Shown here piece after piece: positions 10,020 to 19,015 of a DNA stretch of 64,000 nt. The DNA is taken from the NCBI RefSeq assembly GCF_002205845.1, contig NZ_NISI01000001.1:310001-374000 (forward strand). Reading direction: 5' to 3'. This DNA is from Roseateles puraquae (GTDB lineage: Bacteria > Pseudomonadota > Gammaproteobacteria > Burkholderiales > Burkholderiaceae_C). Each line of letters begins with the position of its first letter. Position 1 is the stretch's first letter. Under the pieces are notes generated by a model, which worked only from the letters and a program-made list of their open reading frames with translations, did no database searches and had not been told where the DNA came from. The position numbers and the translations under genes were made by a program.

Positions 10020-10975
10020 ACACGCCCTGGCTCAGCCTGCTGTTCCCGATGTACCGGGTGGAGCCCTGGCTGGGCGCCTGTCTGGCATCGCTGCAGGCCC
10101 AGGATCTGGCGGGTGTCGAGCTGGTGTTCGTCGACGACGCCTCGCCCGACAACGCCGCCGCGCTGGTGCAGCAAGCCTTGCCGCAGGCCCGTGTGATCCG
10201 CCAGCCGCACAACCGCGGCGTCAGCGCCGCCCGCAACCGCTTGCTGGAGGAGGCGCGGGGGGACTACCTCTGGTTCATCGACCCGGACGATCTCGTCGAA
10301 CCCGGTGCGGTGCAGCGCCTGCGCGGCCTCATCCAGGCCCACCAGCCTGATCTGGTCAGCTGCGACTTCCGGGTCTTCGACGACGGCCCGTCCACCGCTT
10401 CCGTCAAGCCGCGCCACCGGCATCTGCCCAGCTTCGACGGCCCGGCCGGCGTGCTGATGGACGACATCGACCAGCGCCTGCGCGGCTACTTCGTGCACGG
10501 GCAGTTCCACCCCTGGAGCAAAGTCGTGCGACGCGCCTGCTGGCCGTCGACGCTGCGCTTTCCCGAGGGCCGGGTGTTCGAGGACATGGCGGTCTACCCG
10601 CGACTGCTCTTGCACACGCCCCGCCACCTGCATGTGGCTGAAGTCTGGATCGCGTACCGGCAACGCGGCGGCAGCCTGCTCAGCCAGCTGGACGCGCGGC
10701 GCCTGGACGACTGGACAGCGGCGATGGATGGCCTGGCCGCCGAGCTGCCGCCGCTCAAGGACGACACGCGCTTCGAGATTGCGCACTTCTGCGCCCGGAC
10801 CCAGCTGCGCGCCCGCCGGCGCCGGCTGCAGCTCGGCGGCGAGGCCCTGGCTGGGCTGGTCACCGATGCCGAGCGCTTCGCGCGCAGCTCGCCGCTGTCG
10901 CGTCGCGCACTCCTCGCCGCCTACTTCAGGCGGGGGCGCTGGCTGCGTGGCCTGCAGTGGTGGCGCAGCGGGTGA
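10016..10975 (+). CDS. Family 2 glycosyltransferase
   Basis: GT-A fold inverting transferase of 319 residues. The start is GTG at 10016, giving VNTPWLSLLFPMYRVEPWL and a GTGA overlap with the gene before. Diagnostic parts are VELVFVDDASPDNA (first Asp pair), NRGVSAARNRLLEEA, and WFIDPDDLVEPGA (DxD-like). The C-terminal third is Arg-rich and may be membrane-peripheral. Its last 50 bases overlap the tail of the convergent GT4 gene. It is probably the third enzyme of a short glycan-decoration pathway. Confidence 0.88.
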   Translation: MNTPWLSLLFPMYRVEPWLGACLASLQAQDLAGVELVFVDDASPDNAAALVQQALPQARVIRQPHNRGVSAARNRLLEEARGDYLWFIDPDDLVEPGAVQRLRGLIQAHQPDLVSCDFRVFDDGPSTASVKPRHRHLPSFDGPAGVLMDDIDQRLRGYFVHGQFHPWSKVVRRACWPSTLRFPEGRVFEDMAVYPRLLLHTPRHLHVAEVWIAYRQRGGSLLSQLDARRLDDWTAAMDGLAAELPPLKDDTRFEIAHFCARTQLRARRRRLQLGGEALAGLVTDAERFARSSPLSRRALLAAYFRRGRWLRGLQWWRSG

Positions 10976-12065
10976 TCAGCCCTTCGTAGCGCGCCTGCAT
11001 CAGCGCCAGGCCGTGCGCCGCCTGGGCGCGGTCGCGCGCCGCCTCGCCCAGCCGCGTCGCCAGGGCCGGGTCGCTCAGCAGCTGCGCCATGGCCGCGGCC
11101 AGCGCGGCGGCATCGCCCTCCGGCACCAGCAGGCCCGTCACGCCAGGCTCGATCACGCCGCGCACGCCGATGACGTCGGACGCGATGCAGGCACAACCCG
11201 CTGCCATCGCCTCGACCAGCGCCAGGGGCATTCCCTCAAAGTGCGTGGAGAGCACATAGACCCGCTGCGACCGCAGCAGGCCCGGCATGTCCCGGTGGTG
11301 CCCGAGGAACGCCACCTGCCCCCCTACGCCACGCCGCGCTGCGCGGGCCTGCAAGCGTGCGAGTAGCGGCCCGGTGCCGGCCACTTGCAGGCGGGGCGTC
11401 AAGCCGTGTGACGCAGCGAGCAGCGGCAGCGCGTCGATCAAGGTGGCATGGTCCTTCTGGCGCGCCAGTCGCGCAGACATCACCAGGCCTGCCTCTCGCT
11501 CGCCCGCAGGCGGCGCGGGCTCGGCGAACCGGGCCAGGTCGATCCCATTGGGGATGGCCCAGGTCTTGGCCCGGGGCAAGCCCTGAGCGAGCAGCGTCTG
11601 CCGCACCCCCTCGCTCACGCCCACAAACGCGGCCGTCCGCTCCGCCAGGCGCCGGCTGAGCCAGCGGCTCCAGGGCGTGTAGCGCTCGCGCGAGTTGTGT
11701 TCGACCTGAATCAGCACCGGCACCTCGGCACGCAGGCCGGCCTGGCGGCCGATGAGGTGCTCCGGAAATCCGTGCGCCAGCAGCGCCAGCGGCTGCAGGT
11801 CGCGCAGCAGTCGCGCCAAGGCCGCAATCGTCGGCAGGTGCGACCAGCCGCCCGGCACGAGATGCACCGTCAGTCCTTGGGCCCGCAGGGCATCCACCCG
11901 CGCCATCGGCGTGTGGCCCTTGCGCCGCAGCACCAGCACCGGGGCATAGGGCCCGGCGTGCAGCGCAGCCAGGCACAGATCCACCGCCACCTGGGTGGCA
12001 CCCGAAAAGCCGCCTGTCACGAAGTGGACGACGGTCGGGCGGTCAGCGGACACAGGGTTCGGCAT
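10926..12065 (-). CDS. Family 4 (GT-B) glycosyltransferase
   Basis: Retaining glycosyltransferase of 379 residues. N-terminal VVHFVTGGFSGATQVAVDL is the acceptor-domain glycine loop, AFVGVSEGVRQTL lies in the middle and IPNGIDLARF at the hinge. The C-domain shows THFEGMPLALVEAMAAG, the E(x7)E region that binds the nucleotide sugar, and GLLVPEGD. The start is ATG at 12065; a much longer open frame continues upstream over msbA but is antisense and carries no family similarity. It diverges from msbA across 33 bases and converges on the family 2 transferase with a 50-base overlap. Confidence 0.9.
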   Translation of the reverse strand: MPNPVSADRPTVVHFVTGGFSGATQVAVDLCLAALHAGPYAPVLVLRRKGHTPMARVDALRAQGLTVHLVPGGWSHLPTIAALARLLRDLQPLALLAHGFPEHLIGRQAGLRAEVPVLIQVEHNSRERYTPWSRWLSRRLAERTAAFVGVSEGVRQTLLAQGLPRAKTWAIPNGIDLARFAEPAPPAGEREAGLVMSARLARQKDHATLIDALPLLAASHGLTPRLQVAGTGPLLARLQARAARRGVGGQVAFLGHHRDMPGLLRSQRVYVLSTHFEGMPLALVEAMAAGCACIASDVIGVRGVIEPGVTGLLVPEGDAAALAAAMAQLLSDPALATRLGEAARDRAQAAHGLALMQARYEGLITRCATTAGHAASAPA

Positions 12066-12098
12066 GGCGGCGCAGTGTAGGAGGGAGAATCGCGCCCC

Positions 12099-13847
12099 AT
12101 GTCTCCTGACACCAACGCCTCCGCACCGCCGTCCGTCTTGCGCCGCCTGGGCCGGTTTGTCTTCCCGCACCGATGGGGTGCGCTGCTCACGGTGCTGGCC
12201 TACATCGGCGCCGCGGCCACCGAGCCGATGCTGCCCAAGCTCATCGGCTACGCCTTCGGCGAGGGCTTCGCCAAGGATGCCTTCCCGCTGTGGATGGTGC
12301 CGGTCACGCTGATCGGCCTGTACCTCGTGCGCGGCATCTTCAGCTTTGCCGGCCAGTACCTCTTCAACTGGACGGTCACACGCAGCGTCATGGACTTCCG
12401 CGCTGCCCTCGTGCAGGCCCTGATGCGGCTGGACGCACAGGTCTACACCCGCGTGCAGCCCGGCACGGCTGTCAGCAAGGTCGTCAACGACCCGCAGCAG
12501 ATCCTTCAGCTCGTGGGCGATGTCGGCATGAGCGTGCTGCGCGACGGGCTGCCGGCTCTGGCCATCCTCCTCTATCTGTTCTTCCTGAACTGGAAGCTCA
12601 CGCTGCTGGCCCTCGTGGTCACGCCGTTGATGGCCTTCGTGATGAAAAAGGTCAACCAGCGCGTACGGCTGATGGCCTCGCGGTCCTACGACTCTCAGCT
12701 GCTGCTGGTCAACAAGATCGACGACCTCGCCCGCGCCTGGCGGGTGGTGCGACAGTTCGGCGCCGAGGCGCACGAACGCGACCGCTTCCACGACCTGTCC
12801 GACCAGGTCCGCCGCAACACGATGAAGACCGTGACGGCGGGTGCCCTGTCGCAGCCACTGTCGCAGCTGGTGGCCAGCGTGGGCCTGTCCTTCATCATCT
12901 GCGTGGCGCTGTGGCAGGCGCGCGCCGAGGGCACCGGCGTGCAGGCCTTTGCCGAGTTCGTGGCGGCGCTGATCCTGCTGACCTCGCGCCTGCGTCACCT
13001 GTCCGACCTGGCGGCGCCCCTGACCCGCGCCACCGTCATCGCCAAGGGCTGCTTCGAGCTGATGGACGAGCCCAAGGAAGCCGACGGCGGCACGACGACG
13101 CTGCCCGGGCCGGCCCGCGGCGACCTCGCGATGCAGGACGTCAAGCTCACCTACCCCGGTGCCAGCCAGCCCGCACTCGATGGCCTGTCGCTGCACTTCC
13201 CCGCCGGCAAGACCACGGCGCTCGTGGGGGCCTCGGGCGCGGGCAAGAGTTCCATCATCCACCTGCTGCTGGGCTTTGGCCGGCCAGACGGCGGCCGCAT
13301 CCTGCTGGACGGCACCGACATCGAGACGCTCACCCGCCTGAGCCTGCGCCGCCAGTTCGCCGTGGTGTCACAGGACATCGTGCTGTTCGACGACTCCGTC
13401 GCCAACAACATCGCCTACGCACAGCCGCGCGACGAGGGCCGACTGGAGGCCGCGCTGCGGACCGCCCACCTGTGGGAGTTCGTGCAGAGCCTGCCGGAAG
13501 GCGTCGAGACCTCGGTCGGCGCCAACGGCAGCAAGCTGTCCGGCGGTCAGCGCCAGCGGTTGGCCATCGCCCGCGCGCTCTACAAGGAAGCGCCGATCTG
13601 GATCTTCGATGAAGCCACCTCGGCGCTGGACACCGAAAGCGAGCGCGCCGTGCAGCAGGCCCTGGCGGCGTGGTCAGGCCGCAAGACCTTGATCGTCATC
13701 GCGCACCGGCTGTCCACCATCCGGGATGCGGATGCCATCCATGTGCTCGGCGCCGGCCAGCTCATCGAGACCGGCACGCATGCCGAGCTGATGGCTCGCG
13801 ACGGCGCCTACGCCGCCATGGTTCGCGCCCAGGCGGGCGAGTCATGA
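12099..13847 (+). CDS. msbA: MsbA-type lipid A / ABC exporter (fused permease-ATPase)
   Basis: Half-transporter of 582 residues that, as a homodimer, flips lipid A-core across the inner membrane. The transmembrane region (about 25-320) has six helices, and the nucleotide-binding domain follows: Walker A GASGAGKSS from 377, Q-loop VSQDIVLF, signature LSGGQRQR from 480, Walker B IWIFDEATSALD, and the switch histidine in AHRLS. Sequence and context (glycosyltransferases, lapAB nearby) fit MsbA; a related exporter of another lipid-linked glycan is the alternative. Its stop overlaps the following start (ATGA). Confidence 0.85.
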   Translation: MSPDTNASAPPSVLRRLGRFVFPHRWGALLTVLAYIGAAATEPMLPKLIGYAFGEGFAKDAFPLWMVPVTLIGLYLVRGIFSFAGQYLFNWTVTRSVMDFRAALVQALMRLDAQVYTRVQPGTAVSKVVNDPQQILQLVGDVGMSVLRDGLPALAILLYLFFLNWKLTLLALVVTPLMAFVMKKVNQRVRLMASRSYDSQLLLVNKIDDLARAWRVVRQFGAEAHERDRFHDLSDQVRRNTMKTVTAGALSQPLSQLVASVGLSFIICVALWQARAEGTGVQAFAEFVAALILLTSRLRHLSDLAAPLTRATVIAKGCFELMDEPKEADGGTTTLPGPARGDLAMQDVKLTYPGASQPALDGLSLHFPAGKTTALVGASGAGKSSIIHLLLGFGRPDGGRILLDGTDIETLTRLSLRRQFAVVSQDIVLFDDSVANNIAYAQPRDEGRLEAALRTAHLWEFVQSLPEGVETSVGANGSKLSGGQRQRLAIARALYKEAPIWIFDEATSALDTESERAVQQALAAWSGRKTLIVIAHRLSTIRDADAIHVLGAGQLIETGTHAELMARDGAYAAMVRAQAGES

Positions 13848-14125
13848 GGCGCCGGGCGCTGCTGCTCTCGGGGCTGGCAGCGCCTGCGTTCGCCCTGACG
13901 GCGATCGAAGTGAACACGGCCAAGCGCGCCACGCTGGAGTCGGTGCCAGGCCTCGGTCCGGCGTTGGTCCAGCGGCTGCTGGCAGCGCGCCCGTTCACCG
14001 GCTGGCCTGATCTGATGCAGCGCGTGCCCGGCATCAAGGCCGCCACCGCCACACGGCTCTCGGCTGCCGGGCTGCGGGTGGCCGGCGAAGCGTTCGAGTC
14101 AGCAGCCGGCGGCAAAGCCGGCTGA
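13844..14125 (+). CDS. Small exported ComEA-like helix-hairpin-helix protein
   Basis: The 93-residue protein has an N-terminal RRR followed by a hydrophobic leader ending near FALTAIE (probable signal peptide), then the paired helix-hairpin-helix fold EVNTAKRATLESVPGLGPALVQRLL and MQRVPGIKAATATRL. That arrangement is the DNA-binding domain of ComEA, the periplasmic DNA receptor used in natural transformation; many betaproteobacteria carry such short forms. It is translationally coupled to msbA (ATGA overlap), which is odd for a competence gene. Its last 27 bases overlap the convergent patatin gene. A role in DNA uptake is inference. Confidence 0.8.
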   Translation: MRRRALLLSGLAAPAFALTAIEVNTAKRATLESVPGLGPALVQRLLAARPFTGWPDLMQRVPGIKAATATRLSAAGLRVAGEAFESAAGGKAG

Positions 14126-15406
14126 GCGGCTTCGCCGCAGCGACGCCGGGTCGATCTGCGGCGCCCGCGCCGGCCAGCCGAAGAAGCGCTGCACCTCCGC
14201 CCGCTTGGCCAGGGTGTCGCTCATGCCGAGGTTGATCAGCTCGCCCACGAAGCTCGGCTCGAACAGCAGATAGCTCACCAGCGCCGACCCGCTCATCGCC
14301 TTGCCCTTGCCCGTCACACCGAAGGCCCGCAGCATGGCGCGCACCGATTGAGGCAGGCTCGCCTGGTGATCGCTGGCCAGGTCGTCCAGCCGGCGGCTGG
14401 GTGCGATGACGAGCAGGTCGATCGGCCGCAGCGCCGAGGCGGCCCGCGCGTCCCGCGGCAGCAGGGCCAGCGTGCGGTTGATGCGACGCAGCCGCTCCAC
14501 ATCCACCGACAGCGCGTCCAGGAAGATGTTGGACAGCGCATGGCCGGCAATCTGGGCCATGCTGGGGTGCTGGTCGGTCGCCGCCACGCGGCGGCCTTCG
14601 GGCTCCTTCATGCGGCCTGCGCCGATCACGAGGATGCGCTCCGAGCCCAGGTGTACCGCGGGCGAGATGGGTGCGCTCTGGCGCATGGAGCCGTCGCCAA
14701 ACCACTCCGGCAGCCCTTCCAGGTCGATGCGCTCGGCCGGAAAGATGAACGGGATGGCCGACGAGGCCATCAGGTGGTTCAAGGTGAGCCGTGCCTGCAC
14801 CGCCATGCGCTGCTCCCGCAGCCAGGGCACGACGTGGTGGTGGGTCTGGAAGAAGGTGACGTGCTGGCCCGAGGTGTAGCTCGAGCCCGTCAGGGCGAGC
14901 GCCCGCAGGTGGCCGGCTTCCAGCATGGGCTCCAGGCGGTCCATGTTCAGGTAGCGGCCGAGCAACTCGCGCAGTGGCTTGTTATCGAGCAGGCTGCGCG
15001 GGCGGCTGCGCGTCCAGCGGGCCAGCGCCCAGCCCAGGCTCAGCATCGACAGCCAGCGGGCACCGCTCTTCACGGCCTCGAAGGCATCGGCGCGGTAGAT
15101 GTGCTCGACGTGCAAGCCCTGCCACAGATGCAGCAGCCCGTCGACCGCGGCGTCGAAGTCATCGGCATGGCAAGCCAGCGTGGCAGCATTGATGGCGCCG
15201 GCCGACGTGCCGCTGATGATCGGAAACGGGTTGCCGGCCACGCCGGCATCGCGCCGCAACTGCGCGATCGCGGCGAGCACGCCGACCTGGTAGGCCGCAC
15301 GCGCGCCGCCCCCGGTCAGGATGAGCCCCGTGACCGCGGCTGGCCGAGCAAGGCCTGTCGACGGCGCGGCAGGCTTGGGGACGACGTGCAGCATCGGCGA
15401 AATCAT
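14099..15406 (-). CDS. Patatin-like phospholipase
   Basis: Lipid acyl hydrolase with a Ser-Asp dyad, 435 residues. The oxyanion loop GGGARAAYQVGVL is at about 32-44, the nucleophile is S68 in GTSAG, and the catalytic Asp sits in WFGDGSMRQ. A C-terminal region with DLLVIAPSRRLDDLA follows, as in the bacterial patatin subgroup with a DUF3336-like or similar tail (not certain). No signal peptide is evident, so it is probably cytoplasmic or membrane-associated. It lies 15 bases after dnaE in the same direction and may be cotranscribed. Its end overlaps the ComEA-like gene tail-to-tail. Confidence 0.92.
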   Translation of the reverse strand: MISPMLHVVPKPAAPSTGLARPAAVTGLILTGGGARAAYQVGVLAAIAQLRRDAGVAGNPFPIISGTSAGAINAATLACHADDFDAAVDGLLHLWQGLHVEHIYRADAFEAVKSGARWLSMLSLGWALARWTRSRPRSLLDNKPLRELLGRYLNMDRLEPMLEAGHLRALALTGSSYTSGQHVTFFQTHHHVVPWLREQRMAVQARLTLNHLMASSAIPFIFPAERIDLEGLPEWFGDGSMRQSAPISPAVHLGSERILVIGAGRMKEPEGRRVAATDQHPSMAQIAGHALSNIFLDALSVDVERLRRINRTLALLPRDARAASALRPIDLLVIAPSRRLDDLASDHQASLPQSVRAMLRAFGVTGKGKAMSGSALVSYLLFEPSFVGELINLGMSDTLAKRAEVQRFFGWPARAPQIDPASLRRSRSAGFAAGC

Positions 15407-15421
15407 CGCCGATACCGGCCG

Positions 15422-18400
15422 TCAGCTCACTTCGTAAATGACCTCAGCCGCAGTGCCCAGCTTGGCCAGCGCCTCGTCGGCCGGCCAGAAGCGGCTGGTC
15501 TCGCCGAGCTCCACGAGCCAGCGCGCACCCACCTGCCCGCCTTGGGGCTCGGCCTGCACCGACACCCGCACCGGCAAGCCCAGCTTGCGGGTGCCGCCCT
15601 CCTCCGTCTCCACCACGCGAGGCGGGAAGCGCTGCACCAGCTCGTGGATCAGGCCCGCCGTGCCGGCATCACTCAGCATCAGGTGGCGGCCGAAGCGAGC
15701 CCGCGCGGCGGCCAGGCTCCACACCGCCTGCACGTTCATCCGCAGGCCACCGGAGAAACGGTCGTTCTGCACCTTGCCCTGGGCGATGATGAGTTCGTCC
15801 TCGGCCAGCAGCTCCTTGTTGGCGTTGAGCAGTTCCTCGTTGGCCACGGCCTCGATGGCATCGCTCTTGTCGTCGAGCTTGAAGATGGCAACGCGGCCGC
15901 GCTGGCCGTTGATGACCCGCATGCCGCTGACGATGCCGGCCACCAGCACCGGGTCGCGGCTGTCTTGCAGGTCAGCGATCTGGCGTTTGACGATGCGGCG
16001 CACCTCCGTGCCGCTCTGGTCGAACAGGTGGCCCGAGAGGTAGAAGCCGATGGCCGTCTTCTCCAGCGACAGGCGCTCCTTGATGCTCCAGGGCGCTGCG
16101 TCCACCAGGTCGGGCTCGGCGGTGCTGGAGGCATGCGAGTCGCCGAAGTCGAACAGCCCGCCCTGGTCGGCGTTCGCCTCGGTCGTCTCCGCGTGGGTGT
16201 AGCCACGGCCGACGCTGGCCAGCAGCTTGGAGCGCTCGGGGTTGATGCTGTCGAAGGCACCGGCCTTGATCAGGGCCTCCACCACGCGCTTGTTTACCGC
16301 CTTGCGGTCCACCCGCAGGCAGAAGTCGTAGAAGCTCAGGAAGGGGCCGCCCGCCTCGCGCGCCGCGATGATGGCCTCGATGGCGCCACGCCCGGTGCCC
16401 TTGACGGCACCCAGGCCGTAGTTGACGAGTCGGTCGGACAGCGGCTCGAAGCGGTACTGCCCCTTGTTCACGCAAGGCGGCTGGAACTCGATGCCGAACA
16501 GCTTGGCATCGTTGAGCAACACCTTGAGCTTGTCGGTGTCGTCCATTTCGATGGTCATGTTCGCGGCGTAGAACTCGGCCGTGTAGTGCGTCTTCAGCCA
16601 GGCCGTGTGATAGCTCAGCAGCGCATACGCCGCAGCGTGCGACTTGTTGAAGCCGTAGCCGGCGAACTTCTCCATCAAGTCGAAGACCTCGTCGGCCTTG
16701 GCCTGGTCGATGCCTTTCTCCGCGGCGCCCTTGCGGAAGATCTCGCGGTGCATGGCCATCTCTTCGGCCTTCTTCTTGCCCATGGCACGGCGCAGCATGT
16801 CGGCGCCGCCGAGGCTGTAGCCGCCCAGCACCTGGGCCGCCTGCATCACCTGCTCCTGGTACACGAAGACGCCGTAGGTCTCTTCCAGCACCTGGCCCAG
16901 CAGCGGATGCGGGTACTCGATGGTCTCCTTGCCGTGCTTGCGCGCCACGAAAGACGGGATCAGGTCCATCGGACCCGGCCGGTACAGCGACACCAGGGCG
17001 ATCAAGTCCTCGAAGCGGGAGGGCTTGGCATCTTTCAGCAAGCGCTGCATGCCGGGGGATTCAAACTGGAACACGCTTTCCGACAGCCCCTTGCCGAACA
17101 GGTCGAAGGTCTTGCGGTCGGTCAGCGGCACGTTGGCCCAGTCGAAGTCGTGGCGGTCAGCATGCCGCGCCACGATGAACTTCTTGGCCAGCTCCAGGAT
17201 GGTCAGCGTCGCCAGGCCCAGGAAGTCGAACTTCACCAGGCCAATGGCCTCCACGTCGTCCTTGTCGTACTGGCTGACCGCGCTGGTGGAGCCCGGCTGC
17301 TGGTACTGCGGGCAGAAGTCGGTGATCTTGCCCGGCGCGATCAGCACGCCGCCCGCGTGCATGCCGATGGACCGCACCGTGCCTTCCACGCGCGCCGCCA
17401 TCTCCAGCAGGCCGGCCACTTCTTCGTCAGATTTCTCGCGCTCCTCGATCTCCGGCGATTCATGCCGCGCGTAGACCATCTTGGCCTTCTCGGGGTCGAA
17501 GTTGGGCGGCAGCTTGGCCAGCGTCACCGTCTTGCCGGGCGGCGCCGGCACGAGCTTGGCGATCGAATCGACATGGCCGAAACCCATGCCCAGCACCCGC
17601 CCGATGTCGCGCAGCGCCCCCTTGGCGGCCATGGTGCCGAAGGTGGCAATCTGGCTGACGGCCGGGCGGCCGTACTTGTCCTTCACGTACTCGATGACCC
17701 GGTCGCGATTGCCCTGGCAGAAGTCGATGTCGAAGTCGGGCATCGACACCCGCTCCGGGTTCAGGAAGCGCTCGAACAGCAGGTTGTAGCGCAGCGGGTC
17801 CAGGTCCGTGATGAGCAGTGCATAGGCGACCAGCGAGCCCGCACCCGAACCCCGGCCGGGGCCCACCGGGCAGCCGTTTTCCTTCGCCCAGCGGATGAAG
17901 TCCGACACGATGAGGAAGTAGCCCGGGAAGCCCATCTTGATGATGGTGTTGAGCTCGAACTCCAGCCGCTCCACGTAACGCGGCCGCTCCTTCTCGCGCT
18001 CGGCCTCGTTGGGGAACAAGTGCACGAGCCGGTCCTTGAGGCCCGCATGGCTGAGCTCGCGGAAGTACTGCTCCATCGGCATGGGCGTGCCGTCTTCAAG
18101 CAGCGGGGTCGGGAAGTTGGGCAGCTGCGGCTTGCCCAGCACCAAGGTCAGCGAGCAGCGCCGCGCGATCTCGACCGTGTTCTCGATGGCGCTCGGGATG
18201 TCCTTGAACAGCGCCCGCATCTCGGCCTGGGTCTTGAAATACTGACTGGGCAGGAAGCGCTTGATGCGCTTGGGGTTGGCCAGGGTCTCGCCCTCGGCCA
18301 CACAGACCCGGGCCTCATGGGCTTCGAAGTCGTCCTCGGTCAGGAACTGGATGGGGTGGGTCGCCACCACCGGAAGGCCGAGCTCCGCTGCCAGCGGCAC

Positions 18401-18979
18401 GCTCGCCTGCACCAGCGCCTCCTGGCCCGGCAGGCCGGCGCGCTGCAGTTCGATATAGAAGCGCCCCGGAAAGGTCGCCGACAGCCGCTCCGCCCATTCA
18501 CGCGCCCGCACCTTGTCGCCCTGCAACAGGGCCTGGCCCAGGCCGCCGTGCTGCGCGCCGGACAGGCAGATCAGCCCGCCGCCGAGTTCCTGCAGCCATT
18601 CCCACTTCAGGCAGGCCTGGTTGCGCTGCACGTTGTCGATCCAGGCGCGGGACAGCAACTCGCTCAGGTTCAGGTAGCCCTGCTTGTCCTGCACCAGCAG
18701 CAACAGCCGGCTCGGTGGCTTGTCGCCCGCCTCGGCCTCCAGCCAGCAGTCGGCGCCCAGGATGGGCTGCACGCCCTTCTTGCGCATGGCGGAGTAGAAC
18801 TTGATGCCACCGAACAGGTTGGCCAGGTCGGTGATGGCCGCGGCGACCTGGCCATCCTTGGCCGCGGCGGCAGCGGCGTCATCCGTGCGAAGCGTGCCAT
18901 CCACCACCGAGAACTCGGTGTGCATGCGCAGGTGGACGAAGGGAAGTTCTTGAGGAGTCGAAGCGTCGGTCTCGGGCAT
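15422..18979 (-). CDS. dnaE: DNA polymerase III alpha subunit
   Basis: Catalytic subunit of the replicative polymerase, 1185 residues from ATG at 18979 (an in-frame GTG is one codon upstream). Domains in order: PHP domain starting FVHLRMHTEFSVVDG; palm with the catalytic aspartates in PDFDIDF (D415, D417); fingers; tandem helix-hairpin-helix with FNKSHAAAYALLSYHTAWLK before it; an internal clamp-binding peptide QGGLFDF near residue 939; and an OB-fold domain near the C-terminus (VLVAGIVSGMRV). Length and layout fit DnaE1, not the mutasome ImuC/DnaE2. A TACAAT hexamer lies 6 bases before the ATG. Confidence 0.97.
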   Translation of the reverse strand: MPETDASTPQELPFVHLRMHTEFSVVDGTLRTDDAAAAAAKDGQVAAAITDLANLFGGIKFYSAMRKKGVQPILGADCWLEAEAGDKPPSRLLLLVQDKQGYLNLSELLSRAWIDNVQRNQACLKWEWLQELGGGLICLSGAQHGGLGQALLQGDKVRAREWAERLSATFPGRFYIELQRAGLPGQEALVQASVPLAAELGLPVVATHPIQFLTEDDFEAHEARVCVAEGETLANPKRIKRFLPSQYFKTQAEMRALFKDIPSAIENTVEIARRCSLTLVLGKPQLPNFPTPLLEDGTPMPMEQYFRELSHAGLKDRLVHLFPNEAEREKERPRYVERLEFELNTIIKMGFPGYFLIVSDFIRWAKENGCPVGPGRGSGAGSLVAYALLITDLDPLRYNLLFERFLNPERVSMPDFDIDFCQGNRDRVIEYVKDKYGRPAVSQIATFGTMAAKGALRDIGRVLGMGFGHVDSIAKLVPAPPGKTVTLAKLPPNFDPEKAKMVYARHESPEIEEREKSDEEVAGLLEMAARVEGTVRSIGMHAGGVLIAPGKITDFCPQYQQPGSTSAVSQYDKDDVEAIGLVKFDFLGLATLTILELAKKFIVARHADRHDFDWANVPLTDRKTFDLFGKGLSESVFQFESPGMQRLLKDAKPSRFEDLIALVSLYRPGPMDLIPSFVARKHGKETIEYPHPLLGQVLEETYGVFVYQEQVMQAAQVLGGYSLGGADMLRRAMGKKKAEEMAMHREIFRKGAAEKGIDQAKADEVFDLMEKFAGYGFNKSHAAAYALLSYHTAWLKTHYTAEFYAANMTIEMDDTDKLKVLLNDAKLFGIEFQPPCVNKGQYRFEPLSDRLVNYGLGAVKGTGRGAIEAIIAAREAGGPFLSFYDFCLRVDRKAVNKRVVEALIKAGAFDSINPERSKLLASVGRGYTHAETTEANADQGGLFDFGDSHASSTAEPDLVDAAPWSIKERLSLEKTAIGFYLSGHLFDQSGTEVRRIVKRQIADLQDSRDPVLVAGIVSGMRVINGQRGRVAIFKLDDKSDAIEAVANEELLNANKELLAEDELIIAQGKVQNDRFSGGLRMNVQAVWSLAAARARFGRHLMLSDAGTAGLIHELVQRFPPRVVETEEGGTRKLGLPVRVSVQAEPQGGQVGARWLVELGETSRFWPADEALAKLGTAAEVIYEVS

Positions 18980-18985
18980 CACGGC

Positions 18986-18991
18986 ATTGTA
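18986..18991 (-). promoter_or_regulatory. Possible -10 element of dnaE (would give a near-leaderless mRNA)
   Basis: Reading the minus strand, TACAAT ends 6 bases before the dnaE ATG, so a start site at the usual distance would fall at or next to the start codon. I see no convincing -35 hexamer at 16-18 bases, and this could be chance. Confidence 0.3.
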
Positions 18992-19015
18992 GGAATGCCG
19001 CCGAAGCCCGCCGCT

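Noticed and set aside
12066-13262. Upstream extension of the GT4 gene on the minus strand (open for about 400 codons over msbA).
   Set aside because: Antisense to the msbA coding region; the glycosyltransferase fold starts right after the ATG at 12065.
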